Below, one piece after another: positions 33,553 through 42,848 of a stretch of 64,000 nt of DNA. Where the stretch lies: the NCBI GenBank assembly GCA_963698015.1, contig OY969109.1, positions 1,302,001 to 1,366,000 of the forward strand, in the 5' to 3' direction. The notes beneath the pieces are model-generated. The model searched no databases, was not told the origin of the DNA, and saw only the letters and a program-made list of their open reading frames with translations. Position 1 is the stretch's first letter. Each line of letters begins with the position of its first letter. The DNA comes from VAXT01 sp963698015 (lineage in GTDB: Bacteria > Actinomycetota > Thermoleophilia > Gaiellales > Gaiellaceae). A program made the position numbers and the translations under genes.

Positions 33553-34155
33553 CTAGGCCCAGAGCGCCGGGTCGAGGACGGCCTTGTCCAGGACGACGCT
33601 CTGGAGCTCCGGCCGGCCCTCGCGGACCGAAAGCGGAACGTTCGCGTCGCCGACCCACTGCGCGATCAGCTGAGGATCGCCCTGGAGCCGCAGCTCGTCG
33701 ATCGCCGCCGACTGCGCGAGCGCCTCGCCCGGGTACGGCGTGCCGGGTCCCCACTCGATGAAGAAGGGCAGCGAGGGCTCCTCCGCGGAGCGCTCGAGGC
33801 CCGCCATTCGCCAGCGCAGCACGGTTCCGTCCGGGCGAGCGCGTGCGCCGTCGGCGATCTCGAGGCCGAGCCGGCCGGCCACGGAGTCGAGGTCGTCGGT
33901 TCGCACGCACCAACCGAGCAGGCGTGGAAGGTCGCCTCCGGCCACCCAGCTTCCAAAACCGCTCTCGGCGGCCTCGGCTTCGTCGACGACGGCGACCAAC
34001 TCGAGGTAGGTCTCACCGAGCGGCACGATGCGGTTGCCCGTCCCCAGACCTTGATGCCGGCCGCCCTCGACCGACGCCAGCGCGTACCGGTCTTCGACCT
34101 GCCGCGCGGCAGACTCCAGGTCGGAGACCGCGATCAGGACGTGGTCGAGCTCCAT
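33553..34155 (-). CDS. VOC/glyoxalase-like protein
   Basis: 200 aa. Begins MELDHVLIAVSDLESAARQ, the first strand-helix of VOC domains, with a GTGNRIVPLGETYLELVAV segment; this resembles the glyoxalase-like domain of PF13468. Substrate unknown. The ATG touches the stop of the YcaQ-type gene (TGATG), so it is translated from the same message. Confidence 0.8.
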   Translation of the reverse strand: MELDHVLIAVSDLESAARQVEDRYALASVEGGRHQGLGTGNRIVPLGETYLELVAVVDEAEAAESGFGSWVAGGDLPRLLGWCVRTDDLDSVAGRLGLEIADGARARPDGTVLRWRMAGLERSAEEPSLPFFIEWGPGTPYPGEALAQSAAIDELRLQGDPQLIAQWVGDANVPLSVREGRPELQSVVLDKAVLDPALWA

Positions 34156-35210
34156 CACCGAAGGGCCGAGCGCCAGATCGTCGGCACCTTGCGCGAGTAG
34201 ACGATGTCGGTCGCTCCGAGCCACTTCGCGAGCCGCCTGGTCGCGCCCGCGATTCCGGGGCCGGCACCCGCGGGCGCACCGGGCTCGGCGAAGACGCCGT
34301 GCACGTGAAGCACGCCCGTCTTGCGGTCGAACGCCGGTTCGATGCGGCCGATCAGCCGGTCGCCGCGCAGGATCGGCAGGACGTAGTAGCCGTACTCGCG
34401 CTTCGCCTTCGGGACGTACATCTCGAGCCGGTAGAAGAAGTCCCAGAGCGCCTCGGCGCGGTCGCGGTTCTTGACGAGGCCGTCAAAGGGCGACAGGAAT
34501 GTGACCCTGGTTCCGGGCACACGACCGTCCCTTGCGCCCGAGTGCGCGACGAAGCCCTGCCTCGCGAGCTTCACGCCCTGCGCTCGGAACCGCCTTTCGT
34601 CGAGGATCCGCCGAGCCTCGGCCAGGGGCACGGTCTCGGTCGGCGGATAGACGCGCTCCGCGAGGTCCCACAGGCGCTGGCCCTTGAGGCGCCCGGCCAC
34701 CGCGATCCGTCCGCGTGTGTGCAGGAGCTCGAGCATCCACGTCATCTGCGCGCGGGTTCCCCACCAGACCGTCTTCTCATCGAGCCGCGCGGCGTGGTGC
34801 TCGAGCTCGCGCGAAGGCAGCGGGCCGTCTCGCTCGAGCTCGCGCAGGATGTAGCGCCGAAGCCCGGACTGCTCCTTCATGAAGTCCTTCTGCCACTGCT
34901 GCCACTTGGCGTCGCCCCAGGGCGCGCGCATGAGAGCCTGCACGAGCGGCAGGTCCTCGATCGGATAGATGAACGCTTTCCATTCGAAGAGCTTCCGTTC
35001 CTCCCAGAGGAGCCGGTCGAGCTCTGCGCGGTCGTACGGGCCGAGCCGGCTCCAGAGAACGAGGTACTGCGGCGGCGCGACGGTCGAGATCGGGTCGATC
35101 TGCAGGCGGCCGAGGCGCCGAACCGTGTCCAGCACGCCCTGCGCGGAGCCGTCGAGCAGCTGCGCCCGCACGGCGATGCGGCGGGCCTCGGCCGGTGTGA
35201 CCTCGCTCAC
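34155..35210 (-). CDS. YcaQ/AlkX-type DNA glycosylase family protein (winged helix)
   Basis: 351 aa. The winged-helix DNA-binding superfamily that includes E. coli YcaQ, which unhooks interstrand crosslinks. N-terminal LGRLQIDPISTVAPPQYLVLWSRLG, the family Q-I-D signature, and WEERKLFEWKAF; C-terminal FLSPFDGLVKNRDRAEALWDFFYRLEMYVPKAKREYGYYVLPIL. GTG start overlaps the beta-synthase stop by 4 bp. DNA repair role by homology. Confidence 0.85.
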   Translation of the reverse strand: MSEVTPAEARRIAVRAQLLDGSAQGVLDTVRRLGRLQIDPISTVAPPQYLVLWSRLGPYDRAELDRLLWEERKLFEWKAFIYPIEDLPLVQALMRAPWGDAKWQQWQKDFMKEQSGLRRYILRELERDGPLPSRELEHHAARLDEKTVWWGTRAQMTWMLELLHTRGRIAVAGRLKGQRLWDLAERVYPPTETVPLAEARRILDERRFRAQGVKLARQGFVAHSGARDGRVPGTRVTFLSPFDGLVKNRDRAEALWDFFYRLEMYVPKAKREYGYYVLPILRGDRLIGRIEPAFDRKTGVLHVHGVFAEPGAPAGAGPGIAGATRRLAKWLGATDIVYSRKVPTIWRSALR

Positions 35211-36601
35211 CGTCTGTGCGCCAGGTACTCCAGGAGGTCGGTCCGGGTCAGGACGCCGATCGGCTTCCCGCCCTCGGCGACGACGACGGCGTTCGCCCGT
35301 CCGCCGCTCAGCGTCGAGAAGACCTCGTCCAGCTTCTCGTCCGCGTCGATCGCGGCCAGGGGAGGCTGCATCGCGGCGCCGACGCTCTCGTGCAGCGCGT
35401 CCGGGTTCTTGAAGACGCGGTCGAGCAGGTCGCGGTCCTGGAGCGATCCGATCACGTCCGCCAGCGAGTCGAGCTCGCCGTCGCGCACGACCGGCAGCTG
35501 CGAGATCGAGTAGCGCTGCATGAGGTCGATCGCGTCGCCGACCTTCTGGTGCGAGGAGATCGTGATCAGGTCCGGGATGTTCGGCTCCTCGGTCTTCTTC
35601 GCGTTCAGCACCTCGGCCACGCTCGGTGAGGGCTCATCGCGCTCGAGGAAGCCGAGCTCGAGCATGTAGTTGTCGTCGTAGAACTTCGAGAGGTAGGGCC
35701 GGCCACTGTCGGGGATTAGCGTGACGACGACCTTCCCCTTGCCGAGCTGCTTCGCGACCTCGATCGCGGCGTGCACGGCCGTTCCGCCGGAGCCGCCGAT
35801 CAGCAGGCCCTCCTCTCGGGCCATGCGCCTGGCCGTCAGGAACGAGTCCTTGTCGGTCACGGTCACCCACTGGTCGACGATGTCCTTGTCGAACGTCTCC
35901 GGGTAGAAGTCCTCGCCGACGCCCTCGACGAGGTAGGGGTGCATGTCCTGCTCGCCGGAGGTGTAGATCGAGCCCTCGGGGTCTGCGCCGACGACGATCA
36001 GGCCCGGCTTCTGCTCCTTCAGGTAGCGCCCCGTGCCGGAGATCGTGCCGCCGGTTCCGACCGCGATCACGAGCGCGTCGACCTCGCCGTCCGTCTGCTC
36101 CCAGATCTCGGGTCCGGTCGTCTCGTAGTGGGCCTGCGGGTTGCCTTGGTTCGTGTACTGGTCGGGCTTGTAGGCGCCCGGGATCTCCTCCGCGAGCCGG
36201 TCGGAGACCGAGTAGTAGCTCTCCGGGGACTCCGGGGCGACCGCGTACGGGCAGATCACGACCTCGGCTCCGTAGGCGCGCAGGAGCGAGATCTTCTCCT
36301 GGCTCATCTTGTCGGGCATGACGAAGATACAGTGGTAGCCCTTGATCGCGGCCGCGATCGCGAGGCCGACTCCGGTGTTCCCGGACGTGGGCTCGATGAT
36401 CGTCCCGCCGGGCTTCAGCTTTCCTTCGCGCTCGGCCTTCTCGATCAGCTTGATCCCGATCCGGTCCTTGACCGACCCGCCGGGGCTGATGTACTCGAGC
36501 TTGGCGAGCACGGTCGCCGCGTCGTCGGGAACGATGCGCTGGAGCCGCGCGAGCGGCGTGTGGCCGACGAGGTCGAGAACGGTCGGGTACTCGCGCGCCA
36601 T
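35207..36601 (-). CDS. cbs: Cystathionine beta-synthase with C-terminal CBS pair
   Basis: 464 aa. The catalytic part (1-315) has ISPGGSVKDRIG with the PLP lysine, PTSGNTGVGLA, and GTGGTISGTGRY for phosphate binding. Residues about 340-460 form a CBS pair (LITISSHQKVGDAIDLM; PIGVLTRTDLLEYL), as in eukaryotic-type enzymes regulated by AdoMet. Condenses homocysteine with serine (or makes cysteine from O-acetylserine). Start chosen at 36601; a GTG 21 bp earlier is possible. A palindromic repeat element lies just upstream. Confidence 0.9.
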   Translation of the reverse strand: MAREYPTVLDLVGHTPLARLQRIVPDDAATVLAKLEYISPGGSVKDRIGIKLIEKAEREGKLKPGGTIIEPTSGNTGVGLAIAAAIKGYHCIFVMPDKMSQEKISLLRAYGAEVVICPYAVAPESPESYYSVSDRLAEEIPGAYKPDQYTNQGNPQAHYETTGPEIWEQTDGEVDALVIAVGTGGTISGTGRYLKEQKPGLIVVGADPEGSIYTSGEQDMHPYLVEGVGEDFYPETFDKDIVDQWVTVTDKDSFLTARRMAREEGLLIGGSGGTAVHAAIEVAKQLGKGKVVVTLIPDSGRPYLSKFYDDNYMLELGFLERDEPSPSVAEVLNAKKTEEPNIPDLITISSHQKVGDAIDLMQRYSISQLPVVRDGELDSLADVIGSLQDRDLLDRVFKNPDALHESVGAAMQPPLAAIDADEKLDEVFSTLSGGRANAVVVAEGGKPIGVLTRTDLLEYLAHRR

Positions 36602-36627
36602 GCGTCGAAAGCTTAGTGCCACCCCAC

Positions 36628-36744
36628 GGGGTCAGACCCCCTTACAAACGGATCGTCCCGCACGGACAGGCGGCGGTCCAGCCACCGCGTCGTTACGTCG
36701 GGCTGTGGACGAAGTGTTCCACTTCCTTGACGGGGTCTGACCCC
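36628..36744. repeat. Palindrome-bounded 117-bp element (GGGGTCAGACCCC ends)
   Basis: GGGGTCAGACCCC at 36628-36640 and its reverse complement at 36732-36744 frame about 91 bp of unique sequence in the gap between cbs and the VOC gene. Each end is itself a near-perfect palindrome. The unit has the build of a REP/MITE-like non-autonomous element. No transposase is in the window. Confidence 0.65.
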
Positions 36745-36751
36745 ACGCGGG

Positions 36752-37138
36752 TTACGGCCACGACTCCGGGACGAGGACGATACGGAAGCCGTCCGGGTCG
36801 ACGAGCGTGACTCCGTGTTGCTTCCAGTACGGGTTCCCAGGCTCGACCGGCTCTGCGCCGAGACGCAGGCAGGCTTCCTCGACCGCCTCCCCGCTGCCGA
36901 GGTAGAGAACGAGCAGCGTCTCCGGGTGCGGCTCCGGCAGCTCATGACCCGGGCCGCTCGTGAACTCGAGGTGCGCGCCGGTCCCGGGCAGGCCCAGGAA
37001 GACCCCGTCGTATCCGTCGTGGTCGTCGAAGCGCCCGATTTCCGGGAGTCCGAGCGCGTCGCGGTAGAAACGGACGACCTCTTCTAGCTGGCCCATATGA
37101 CGCGCGAAACGGACCTGGATCTTCCTCTCCCCGGCCAC
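36752..37138 (-). CDS. VOC family protein (glyoxalase/bleomycin resistance fold)
   Basis: 128 aa. One VOC module: VRFARHMGQLEEVVRFYRDALGLPEIGRF, then a G-A-H-L-E-F strand with metal-type His and Glu, and DPDGFRIVLVP at the end. Could be a lactoylglutathione lyase relative or another metal-dependent enzyme. The GTG start is 4 bp after the purH stop, so likely cotranscribed. Confidence 0.82.
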   Translation of the reverse strand: MAGERKIQVRFARHMGQLEEVVRFYRDALGLPEIGRFDDHDGYDGVFLGLPGTGAHLEFTSGPGHELPEPHPETLLVLYLGSGEAVEEACLRLGAEPVEPGNPYWKQHGVTLVDPDGFRIVLVPESWP

Positions 37139-37142
37139 CGGG

Positions 37143-38682
37143 CTAGTGGCGGAAGTGGCGGCGGTTCGTGAAGACCATCGTCGCGCCGGCGTTCTCGACC
37201 GCGTCAATCACCTCAGGGTCGCGCTTCGAGCCGCCCGGTTGGATGATCGCCGTCACGCCCGCGTCGAGCGCGATCTGCGGGCCGTCCGGGAACGGGAAGA
37301 ACGCGTCCGAGGCGAGCACGGCGCCGGTGAGGTCGTGCCCGTGGGCACGCGCCTTGTCGACGGCGATGCGGACCGCGTCCACTCGGCTCGTCTGACCCGC
37401 CCCGATGCCGAGCGTCTGCAGCCCCTTCGCGATCACGATCGCGTTCGACGTCACGTTCTTGCACACGCGCCACGCGAAGAGCAGGTCGCCCCACCCGTCC
37501 TCCGAGACGGACCCCGTGACGACCTCCATCGTCTCGCGGTCCTGCACGTCCCAGTCACGATCCTGGACGAGCAGGCCGCCGTAGACGCGCTTGTAGTCCT
37601 TCTCGCCGTGGTCGAAGCGGCGCCGCTCGCGGTCGACGAGGATCCTCGTGTCCGGCTTCTGGCGCAGCGCCTCGAGGGCGGCCTCGTCGTAGTCGGGCGC
37701 CAACAGCACGTCGACGAACTGGTTCGCGATCTGCCCGCCGAGCTCCGCGCCGACCGGCCGGTTGAGGACGCAGACCATCCCGAACGCGGACATCGGATCG
37801 GCGGCGAGCGCCCGGTCGTAGGCCTCTTCGATCGATCCCGCGACGGCAACGCCGCACGGGTTTGCATGCTTGACGATCACGCAGGCGGGCAGCTCGAACT
37901 CGCTGAGCAGGATGCGGCCCGCGTTCAGGTCGTACAGGTTGATGAACGAGAGCTGGCGCCCGTGCAGCTGCTGCACGCGGGAGAGCAGGTGCCGACGCGC
38001 TCCGAGCTCGGCGTAGTACGCGGCGCGCTGGTGCGGGTTCTCCCCGTACGCGAGGTCGGTCACCTTCTCGAAGCTCGGGATGAAGAGCTCCGGGAAAGCG
38101 TCGCGGTCGGCGAACCAGCGCGCGATCGCGGCCTCGTACGCGGCCGTGAGCGCGAACGCCTCGGCGGCGAGCGCGCGCCGCGTCTCGAGCGAGATCTCGC
38201 CCGGTCTCGCGGAGCTCGGCCAGGATCGAGCCGTACCGCTCGGGGCGGCACACGGGCGCCACGTGGGCGAAGTTCTTCGCCGCGCCGCGCAGCATCGAGG
38301 GGCCGCCGATGTCGATCATCTCGACGGCGTCCTCCTCCTTGACGCCGTGCCGCGAGACGACCTGCGTGAACGGATAGAGGGTCACGCAGACGAGGTCGAA
38401 CGGATGGATGTCGTGCTCGTCGAGCGCCGCGAGGTCGTCCGGGTGGTCGCGCCGCGCCAGGATCGCCGCGTGGATGCGCGGGTGCAGCGTCTTCACGCGC
38501 CCACCGAGCAGCTCCGGGATCTCGGTCAGCTCCTCGACGCGCGTCACCTCGAGCCCGTGCTCCGCGAGATGGTCTGCGGTGCCGCCGCTGGCGACGATCT
38601 CGACTCCCAGCTCCGCGAGGCCGGCCGCGAACTCGGCGAGCCCCTCCTTGTCGAACGCTGAGATGAGCGCGCGCTCGATCAC
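37143..38682 (-). CDS. purH: Bifunctional AICAR transformylase/IMP cyclohydrolase, with one apparent frameshift
   Basis: About 512 aa across two frames. The N-terminal MGS-like cyclohydrolase (SAFDKEGL, ASGGTADHL, RVKTLHPRIHAAIL, YPF, IDIGGPSMLRGAAKN) runs from GTG 38682. After R-E-T-G the frame breaks at a G run (38200-38202): removing one G restores E-I-S-L-E-T-R-R-A-L and joins DLAYGENPHQRAAYY, VKHANPCGVA, SDAFFPFPD, and the closing TNRRHFRH. It performs the last two steps of IMP synthesis. Start overlaps purN (GTGA). A sequencing error is more likely than loss, as this gene is usually essential. Confidence 0.9.
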
Positions 38683-39215
38683 GAGATCAGCTCCCTGACC
38701 GCCTGCGGGAGCAGCCGGTGCTCGACTTCCTGGACCCGCGCGCGCAGGGTCTCGACGGTGTCGTCGTCGCGCACCGGGACCGGCTCGGCCACGATCACCG
38801 GGCCGGTGTCGACGCCCTCGTCGACGTAGTGGACTGTCGCCGCGGTCTGCTTGACGCCCGCCGCGAGCACGTCCTCGATCGGGTGCGCGCCCGGGAAGTC
38901 GGGCAGCGGCGCCGAGTGCGTGTTCACGACCCGCTCGAAGCGCTCGAGGAACGCGGGCCTGAGCAGGTGCATGTACCCGGCGCAGACGACGAGCGTCACG
39001 CCGTGCCCGACGAGCCAGTCGGCCATGGCCGCGTCGCGTTGCTCGCGGCTCTCGTAGTCGTCGAGCTCGAACGCCGCGCCCGGGATTCCGGCCGCCTCGG
39101 CCCGCTCGAGCGCCTGCGCGCCGGCCTTGTTCGAGGCGACCGCCGAGACCGGCAGCCCCGCGTCGATCAGCGCCTGCAGGTTCGTGCCCTCGCCCGAGAC
39201 GAGCACGCCGATCAC
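38679..39215 (-). CDS. purN: Phosphoribosylglycinamide formyltransferase
   Basis: 178 aa. Formyl-THF dependent GAR transformylase. VLVSGEGTNLQALID binds the ribotide, CAGYMHLL, NTHSAPLPDFPGAHPI holds the catalytic N-x-H (NTH with Asp later), and VHYVDEGVDTGPVI the catalytic Asp. GTG start overlaps the purM stop (GTGA); its own stop overlaps purH. Confidence 0.93.
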   Translation of the reverse strand: MIGVLVSGEGTNLQALIDAGLPVSAVASNKAGAQALERAEAAGIPGAAFELDDYESREQRDAAMADWLVGHGVTLVVCAGYMHLLRPAFLERFERVVNTHSAPLPDFPGAHPIEDVLAAGVKQTAATVHYVDEGVDTGPVIVAEPVPVRDDDTVETLRARVQEVEHRLLPQAVRELIS

Positions 39216-40117
39216 GTCACGCGTCCGATCACGAGCCCCGCTCCCGCATCCACGGCCGGAACGACCGCGCACATCCCGATCCCCACGTTGAACACGCGCC
39301 GCTGCTCCTCCTCGCTCACGCCCTGCTCGCTCAGCCACGCGTAGACGGGCGGCCGCTCCCACGATCCCCAGTCGAGCTCGACGTCGCGCCCGTCGGGGAG
39401 CACGCGCCTGAGGTTGCCGAGGATCCCGCCGCCGGTGACGTGCGCGAGCGCCTTCACATCGGCGCGACGGCGCAGCTCGCGCACATCGTCGACGTACAGC
39501 TTGTGCGGCGCGAGCAGGAGGTCGGCGTCGAAGTCGCCGTCGCCGATCAGCCGGCGGACGAGCGAGAAGCCGTTCGTGTGCAGGCCGAGAGACGGAAGCC
39601 CGAGCACCACGTCCCCGGCCTCGACCCGCGAGCCGTCGATCACGTCGGCGCGCGCGACCAGCCCCACGCACGTGCCGGCGAAGTCGAGCTCCTCCTCGCG
39701 GTAGACGCCGGGCATCTCGGCCGTCTCACCGCCGAGCAGCGCACAGCCCGCCGCGCGGCACGTCTCGGCGGCGCCCTCGACGAGCTCGGCCACCTGTTCC
39801 ATCACGAGGGAGTGCCCGACGACGTAGTCGAGGAAGAAGAGCGGTTCCGCGCCGGTCGTGATCACGTCGTTCACGCAGTGCGCGGCGAGGTCCGCTCCGA
39901 TCCCGCGCAGCCGTCCCGCCTTGCGCGCGAGGACGAGCTTCGTGCCCGCGCCGTCCAGCGAAGCCGCGAGCAGGCGCTCCTCGTCGAGCGGGTACAGGCC
40001 CGCGAATGCGCCGAAGCCCGTCGTGCCCGTCGACTCGACGGCCGCGCGGAGCCGCTCGACGACCGACTCGGCGAGCGCGAGCGAGACCCCTGCGGCCTCG
40101 TACGTCTTTCCCTCCAC
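39212..40117 (-). CDS. purM: Phosphoribosylformylglycinamidine cyclo-ligase
   Basis: 301 aa, a little short for the family. Motifs: SLDGAGTKLVLA, CVNDVITTGAEPLFFLDY, GGETAEMPGVY, GLPSLGLHTNGFSLVRRL and AHVTGGGILGNL. Makes AIR from FGAM using ATP. GTG start; first gene of purM-purN-purH, divergent from the oxidase-assembly gene with only 43 bp between the starts. Confidence 0.93.
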   Translation of the reverse strand: MEGKTYEAAGVSLALAESVVERLRAAVESTGTTGFGAFAGLYPLDEERLLAASLDGAGTKLVLARKAGRLRGIGADLAAHCVNDVITTGAEPLFFLDYVVGHSLVMEQVAELVEGAAETCRAAGCALLGGETAEMPGVYREEELDFAGTCVGLVARADVIDGSRVEAGDVVLGLPSLGLHTNGFSLVRRLIGDGDFDADLLLAPHKLYVDDVRELRRRADVKALAHVTGGGILGNLRRVLPDGRDVELDWGSWERPPVYAWLSEQGVSEEEQRRVFNVGIGMCAVVPAVDAGAGLVIGRVT

Positions 40118-40160
40118 AACAGCGAGTCTATTTCGCCAAGCGGAGGCCTACACTCGGCGA

Positions 40161-41027
40161 GTGCTCCTCGCTCATTCCGCCCAGACCACGTGGTCGTTCG
40201 AGCCGCTCCAGCTCGTCCCGATCGCGGTCGGAGCGCTCCTCTACTGGAAGCGGGCCAGGACGCTCTCGCGCAAGGGAACGCCGGTCGCGGAGTGGCGCTA
40301 CTTCCTCTTCTCGCTCGGCATCGGTCTCCTCGTCGTCGCGCTCGTCTCGCCGATCGCGACGCTCGGCGAGGAGGAGTCGTTCGCGTTCCACATGGTGCAG
40401 CACCTGCTGCTCGGCGATCTCGCGCCGCTCTGCATCGTCGCGGGGCTCACCGGGCCGATCCTTCGGCCGCTCCTCTCGCTGCGCGCGGTCCGCACCCTGC
40501 GGTTCCTGACGCACCCGTTCGTCTCGCTCCCGCTCTGGGCGATCAACCTCTACGTCTGGCACCTGCCGATCTTCTGGGAGGCCGCACTCCGCCACCAGTC
40601 CGTGCACGCGCTCGAGCACGTCTCGTTCTTCACGGCCGGGGCGCTGATGTGGGCGACCGTGATCGAGGTGCTGCCCGGCCCGGAGTGGTTCGGCACGGGC
40701 GCGAAGATGGGTTACATCGTCGCGGTCCGGGTCGCGACAACGATCCTCGGCAACGTCTTCCTCTGGGCGGGGACGCCGTTCTACGGCATCTACGAGCAGG
40801 CCTCGCGCCCGTGGGGCCTGTCCGCGGCCGCCGACCAGGGGATCGCCGGGGGCGTGATGATGATCGAGGGCTCGCTCGTGACGATCGGCGCGCTGGCCTG
40901 GCTCTTCCTGCGACTCGCCGAGGAGGGAGAGCTGCGCCAGGAGCTCCTCGAGCAGGGCTTCGACCCGCGCTCGGTCCGGCGGGCCGTGCGCTACGGACGG
41001 GCGCGGGAGTTGTCTGAGACATCGTGA
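40161..41027 (+). CDS. ctaG: Cytochrome c oxidase assembly protein, CtaG (caa3) family
   Basis: 288 aa with about seven membrane helices. The family core is seen: PIATLGEEESFAFHMVQHLLLGDLAPLCIVAG, with histidines likely binding copper, WAINLYVWHLPIFWEAALRH, and HALEHVSFFTAGALMW. It is needed for CuA/caa3-type oxidase maturation in Bacillus. No oxidase genes in the window. GTG start. Confidence 0.85.
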   Translation: MLLAHSAQTTWSFEPLQLVPIAVGALLYWKRARTLSRKGTPVAEWRYFLFSLGIGLLVVALVSPIATLGEEESFAFHMVQHLLLGDLAPLCIVAGLTGPILRPLLSLRAVRTLRFLTHPFVSLPLWAINLYVWHLPIFWEAALRHQSVHALEHVSFFTAGALMWATVIEVLPGPEWFGTGAKMGYIVAVRVATTILGNVFLWAGTPFYGIYEQASRPWGLSAAADQGIAGGVMMIEGSLVTIGALAWLFLRLAEEGELRQELLEQGFDPRSVRRAVRYGRARELSETS

Positions 41028-41069
41028 CGCCGCTCCTCGCGGGCTCGCGCCGTCCTGCGGGCGGCACTC

Positions 41070-41093
41070 GCTTTCTGCGCGACCGCGCAGAAA
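41070..41093 (+). terminator. Perfect inverted repeat after ctaG
   Basis: CTTTCTGCGCG at 41070-41080 pairs with CGCGCAGAAAG at 41083-41093, 43 bp after the ctaG stop. The A/T ends of the stem give a short T-run on either strand. Confidence 0.65.
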
Positions 41094-41175
41094 GGCCGCG
41101 CCCACGAGCTCTCAGAGTCGACCTGACTTCTTTACGATCCGGCCGGTTCCCACACGCGGCCTGAAAGGAGAACGC

Positions 41176-41445
41176 ATGGCGACACCGCCCGAGCAGCCCG
41201 AGCAGCCGCCCCGCACCGGCACGTACGGGTACCAGCCGGGGACGACGCTCGACATCGCACGGTTGCCGATTCCGGGCAACGCCGAATTGCTCGTCTACGT
41301 GCTCGTGCTCCTCGTCTTCGCGCTGATCGCGATCTTCGACGACCAGGTGAGCGCCGACAGGTTCGTCTGGGGTGCGACCTGGGTGACCGTCGGCTACTTC
41401 GTCAGCCGTGGGCTCGCAAAAGCGACGCGCGTGCTCGAGCAGTAA
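41176..41445 (+). CDS. Small membrane protein
   Basis: 89 aa. A Pro/Gln-rich N-terminus (MATPPEQPEQPPRTGTYGYQP) leads to two membrane helices (ELLVYVLVLLVFALIAIF; FVWGATWVTVGYFVSRGLAK). Start follows AAAGGAGAACGC. Likely an actinobacterial helper or unknown membrane protein. Its end overlaps the convergent LVIVD gene by 44 bp. Confidence 0.75.
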   Translation: MATPPEQPEQPPRTGTYGYQPGTTLDIARLPIPGNAELLVYVLVLLVFALIAIFDDQVSADRFVWGATWVTVGYFVSRGLAKATRVLEQ

Positions 41446-42823
41446 CACGTCGGTGGCGTGCCTGGCGGGCCCACCGGCCCGTCAGGGCCCGCCGGTGCCG
41501 GTATCTGAGCAGCCGTGACAGGACCGGCGTCGCGGACAGCGTCGGCAGCAGCTCTTCCTGCGTCTGCGCGTTCAGGTGCGTGAAGGTGGCGCCGTACACG
41601 TTCGCCGGGAGGACGTAGTCGAAGACGTCCTGACCGCGACTGATGTCGTTCGTGTAGATCTTCCCGTTGTACCAGTAGGACGACCACGCATCACTGGCTA
41701 CCGGACTCCCCTGCGCGTCGTAGTAGGCGATCTCGTGCGGGCTGGTCGGGTTGGTGAAATCGATCACGCTCGTCCCGCCGCCGTACCAGGCGGCGACCAG
41801 GAGATAACGCCCGTTGACCGGGATCAGGTTCCCGTTGTGCACCGAGCAGTACGTGTTTCCCTGTGGGCGCGGGATCATGTACGTGCTCATCAGCTGCCCG
41901 TCGCTGACGCGCCAGATCGAGATCTGGCCGTCGTTGCCCTGCTGGCAAGTCCCGGTGAAGCTCTCGTCGTCGGTTACGAGGTACTGGCCGTCCCAGGTGA
42001 ACTCGGCCGAGTGCCAGAAGTTCACACCGGCGCGGTCGATGCGCATGGGATGCAGCGTGTCCGGGTTGGCCGGGTCGCTGATGTCCCAAAGCTGCGCCTG
42101 GGTCTGGCACGAGGCGGCCGCCTTGTGAATCGCCATGAAGACGGTGATGTCGTGACACCCGACGCCGATGTACGCCGGTGCGTCGATCGGCGGAGTCGCA
42201 ATCACGCTCGCCGTTTCGGGTGCGTCTAGCGGCACGGCGACGATCGAGATCTTCGCGTGCGGCGACTGGCAGTTCGGCCCCGTGCTCGACGGATACGAGG
42301 AGACGTAAAGCAGCACGCGGTTGTTCGCGAGGTCGGGCACGAGCGTGTGCGTGTGCGAGCCGCAGTCGGTGTAGACCGCTTTGATCAGCTGCGGCACGGC
42401 CGGGTTCGCGAGGTCGAAAATGCGGATCCCCTCGAAGCAGGCCGGACCGCACGCGGTCGTGTCGCTTTGCCGGTTCGGGCTGCAAACCGTGGCGCCGTTC
42501 GTCTGGGGCGTGTCGTTCGAGAGGAAGGCCAGCAGATGTCCATTGCTGGCGGGCCAGAGCGAGACGTCGTTCTGCGGGCCGCGACACGGGTAGCTGACGA
42601 TCAGCTGATGCGTGTCCGTGTCGAAGACCCGGAAGCCGTCGTAGTTGCCCGCGACCGCGATGTTGCCCCAGAACGCGATGTCCGAGTGCGTTCGGCCCCC
42701 GAACGTGTCGATCAGGCTGTAGTCGATCCGCATGTTCGGGCTGTTCGATGCGGTTGCGGACTGGACCGCGAGGACGCTCGCGGCGAGCGCGAGCAGCACG
42801 ACGAGACGGCGGGCGGTCATCAC
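41402..42823 (-). CDS. Secreted LVIVD-repeat/beta-propeller protein
   Basis: 473 aa with signal peptide (RRLVVLLALAASVLAVQSATA). The body has repeating strands such as NIAVAGNYDGFRVFDTDT, GIRIFDLANPAVPQLI, AQLWDISDPANPDTL, TSVIDFTNPTSPHEIAYYD, the LVIVD-repeat type of extracellular propeller, with several cysteine pairs. The last 40 residues are Arg-rich and overlap the convergent gene, so the true end may be earlier. 25 bp after purF, but probably separately expressed. Function unknown. Confidence 0.8.
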   Translation of the reverse strand: MMTARRLVVLLALAASVLAVQSATASNSPNMRIDYSLIDTFGGRTHSDIAFWGNIAVAGNYDGFRVFDTDTHQLIVSYPCRGPQNDVSLWPASNGHLLAFLSNDTPQTNGATVCSPNRQSDTTACGPACFEGIRIFDLANPAVPQLIKAVYTDCGSHTHTLVPDLANNRVLLYVSSYPSSTGPNCQSPHAKISIVAVPLDAPETASVIATPPIDAPAYIGVGCHDITVFMAIHKAAASCQTQAQLWDISDPANPDTLHPMRIDRAGVNFWHSAEFTWDGQYLVTDDESFTGTCQQGNDGQISIWRVSDGQLMSTYMIPRPQGNTYCSVHNGNLIPVNGRYLLVAAWYGGGTSVIDFTNPTSPHEIAYYDAQGSPVASDAWSSYWYNGKIYTNDISRGQDVFDYVLPANVYGATFTHLNAQTQEELLPTLSATPVLSRLLRYRHRRALTGRWARQARHRRVTARARASLLRAHG

Positions 42824-42848
42824 GCCAGCGAGATGCTAATAGGTTCCG

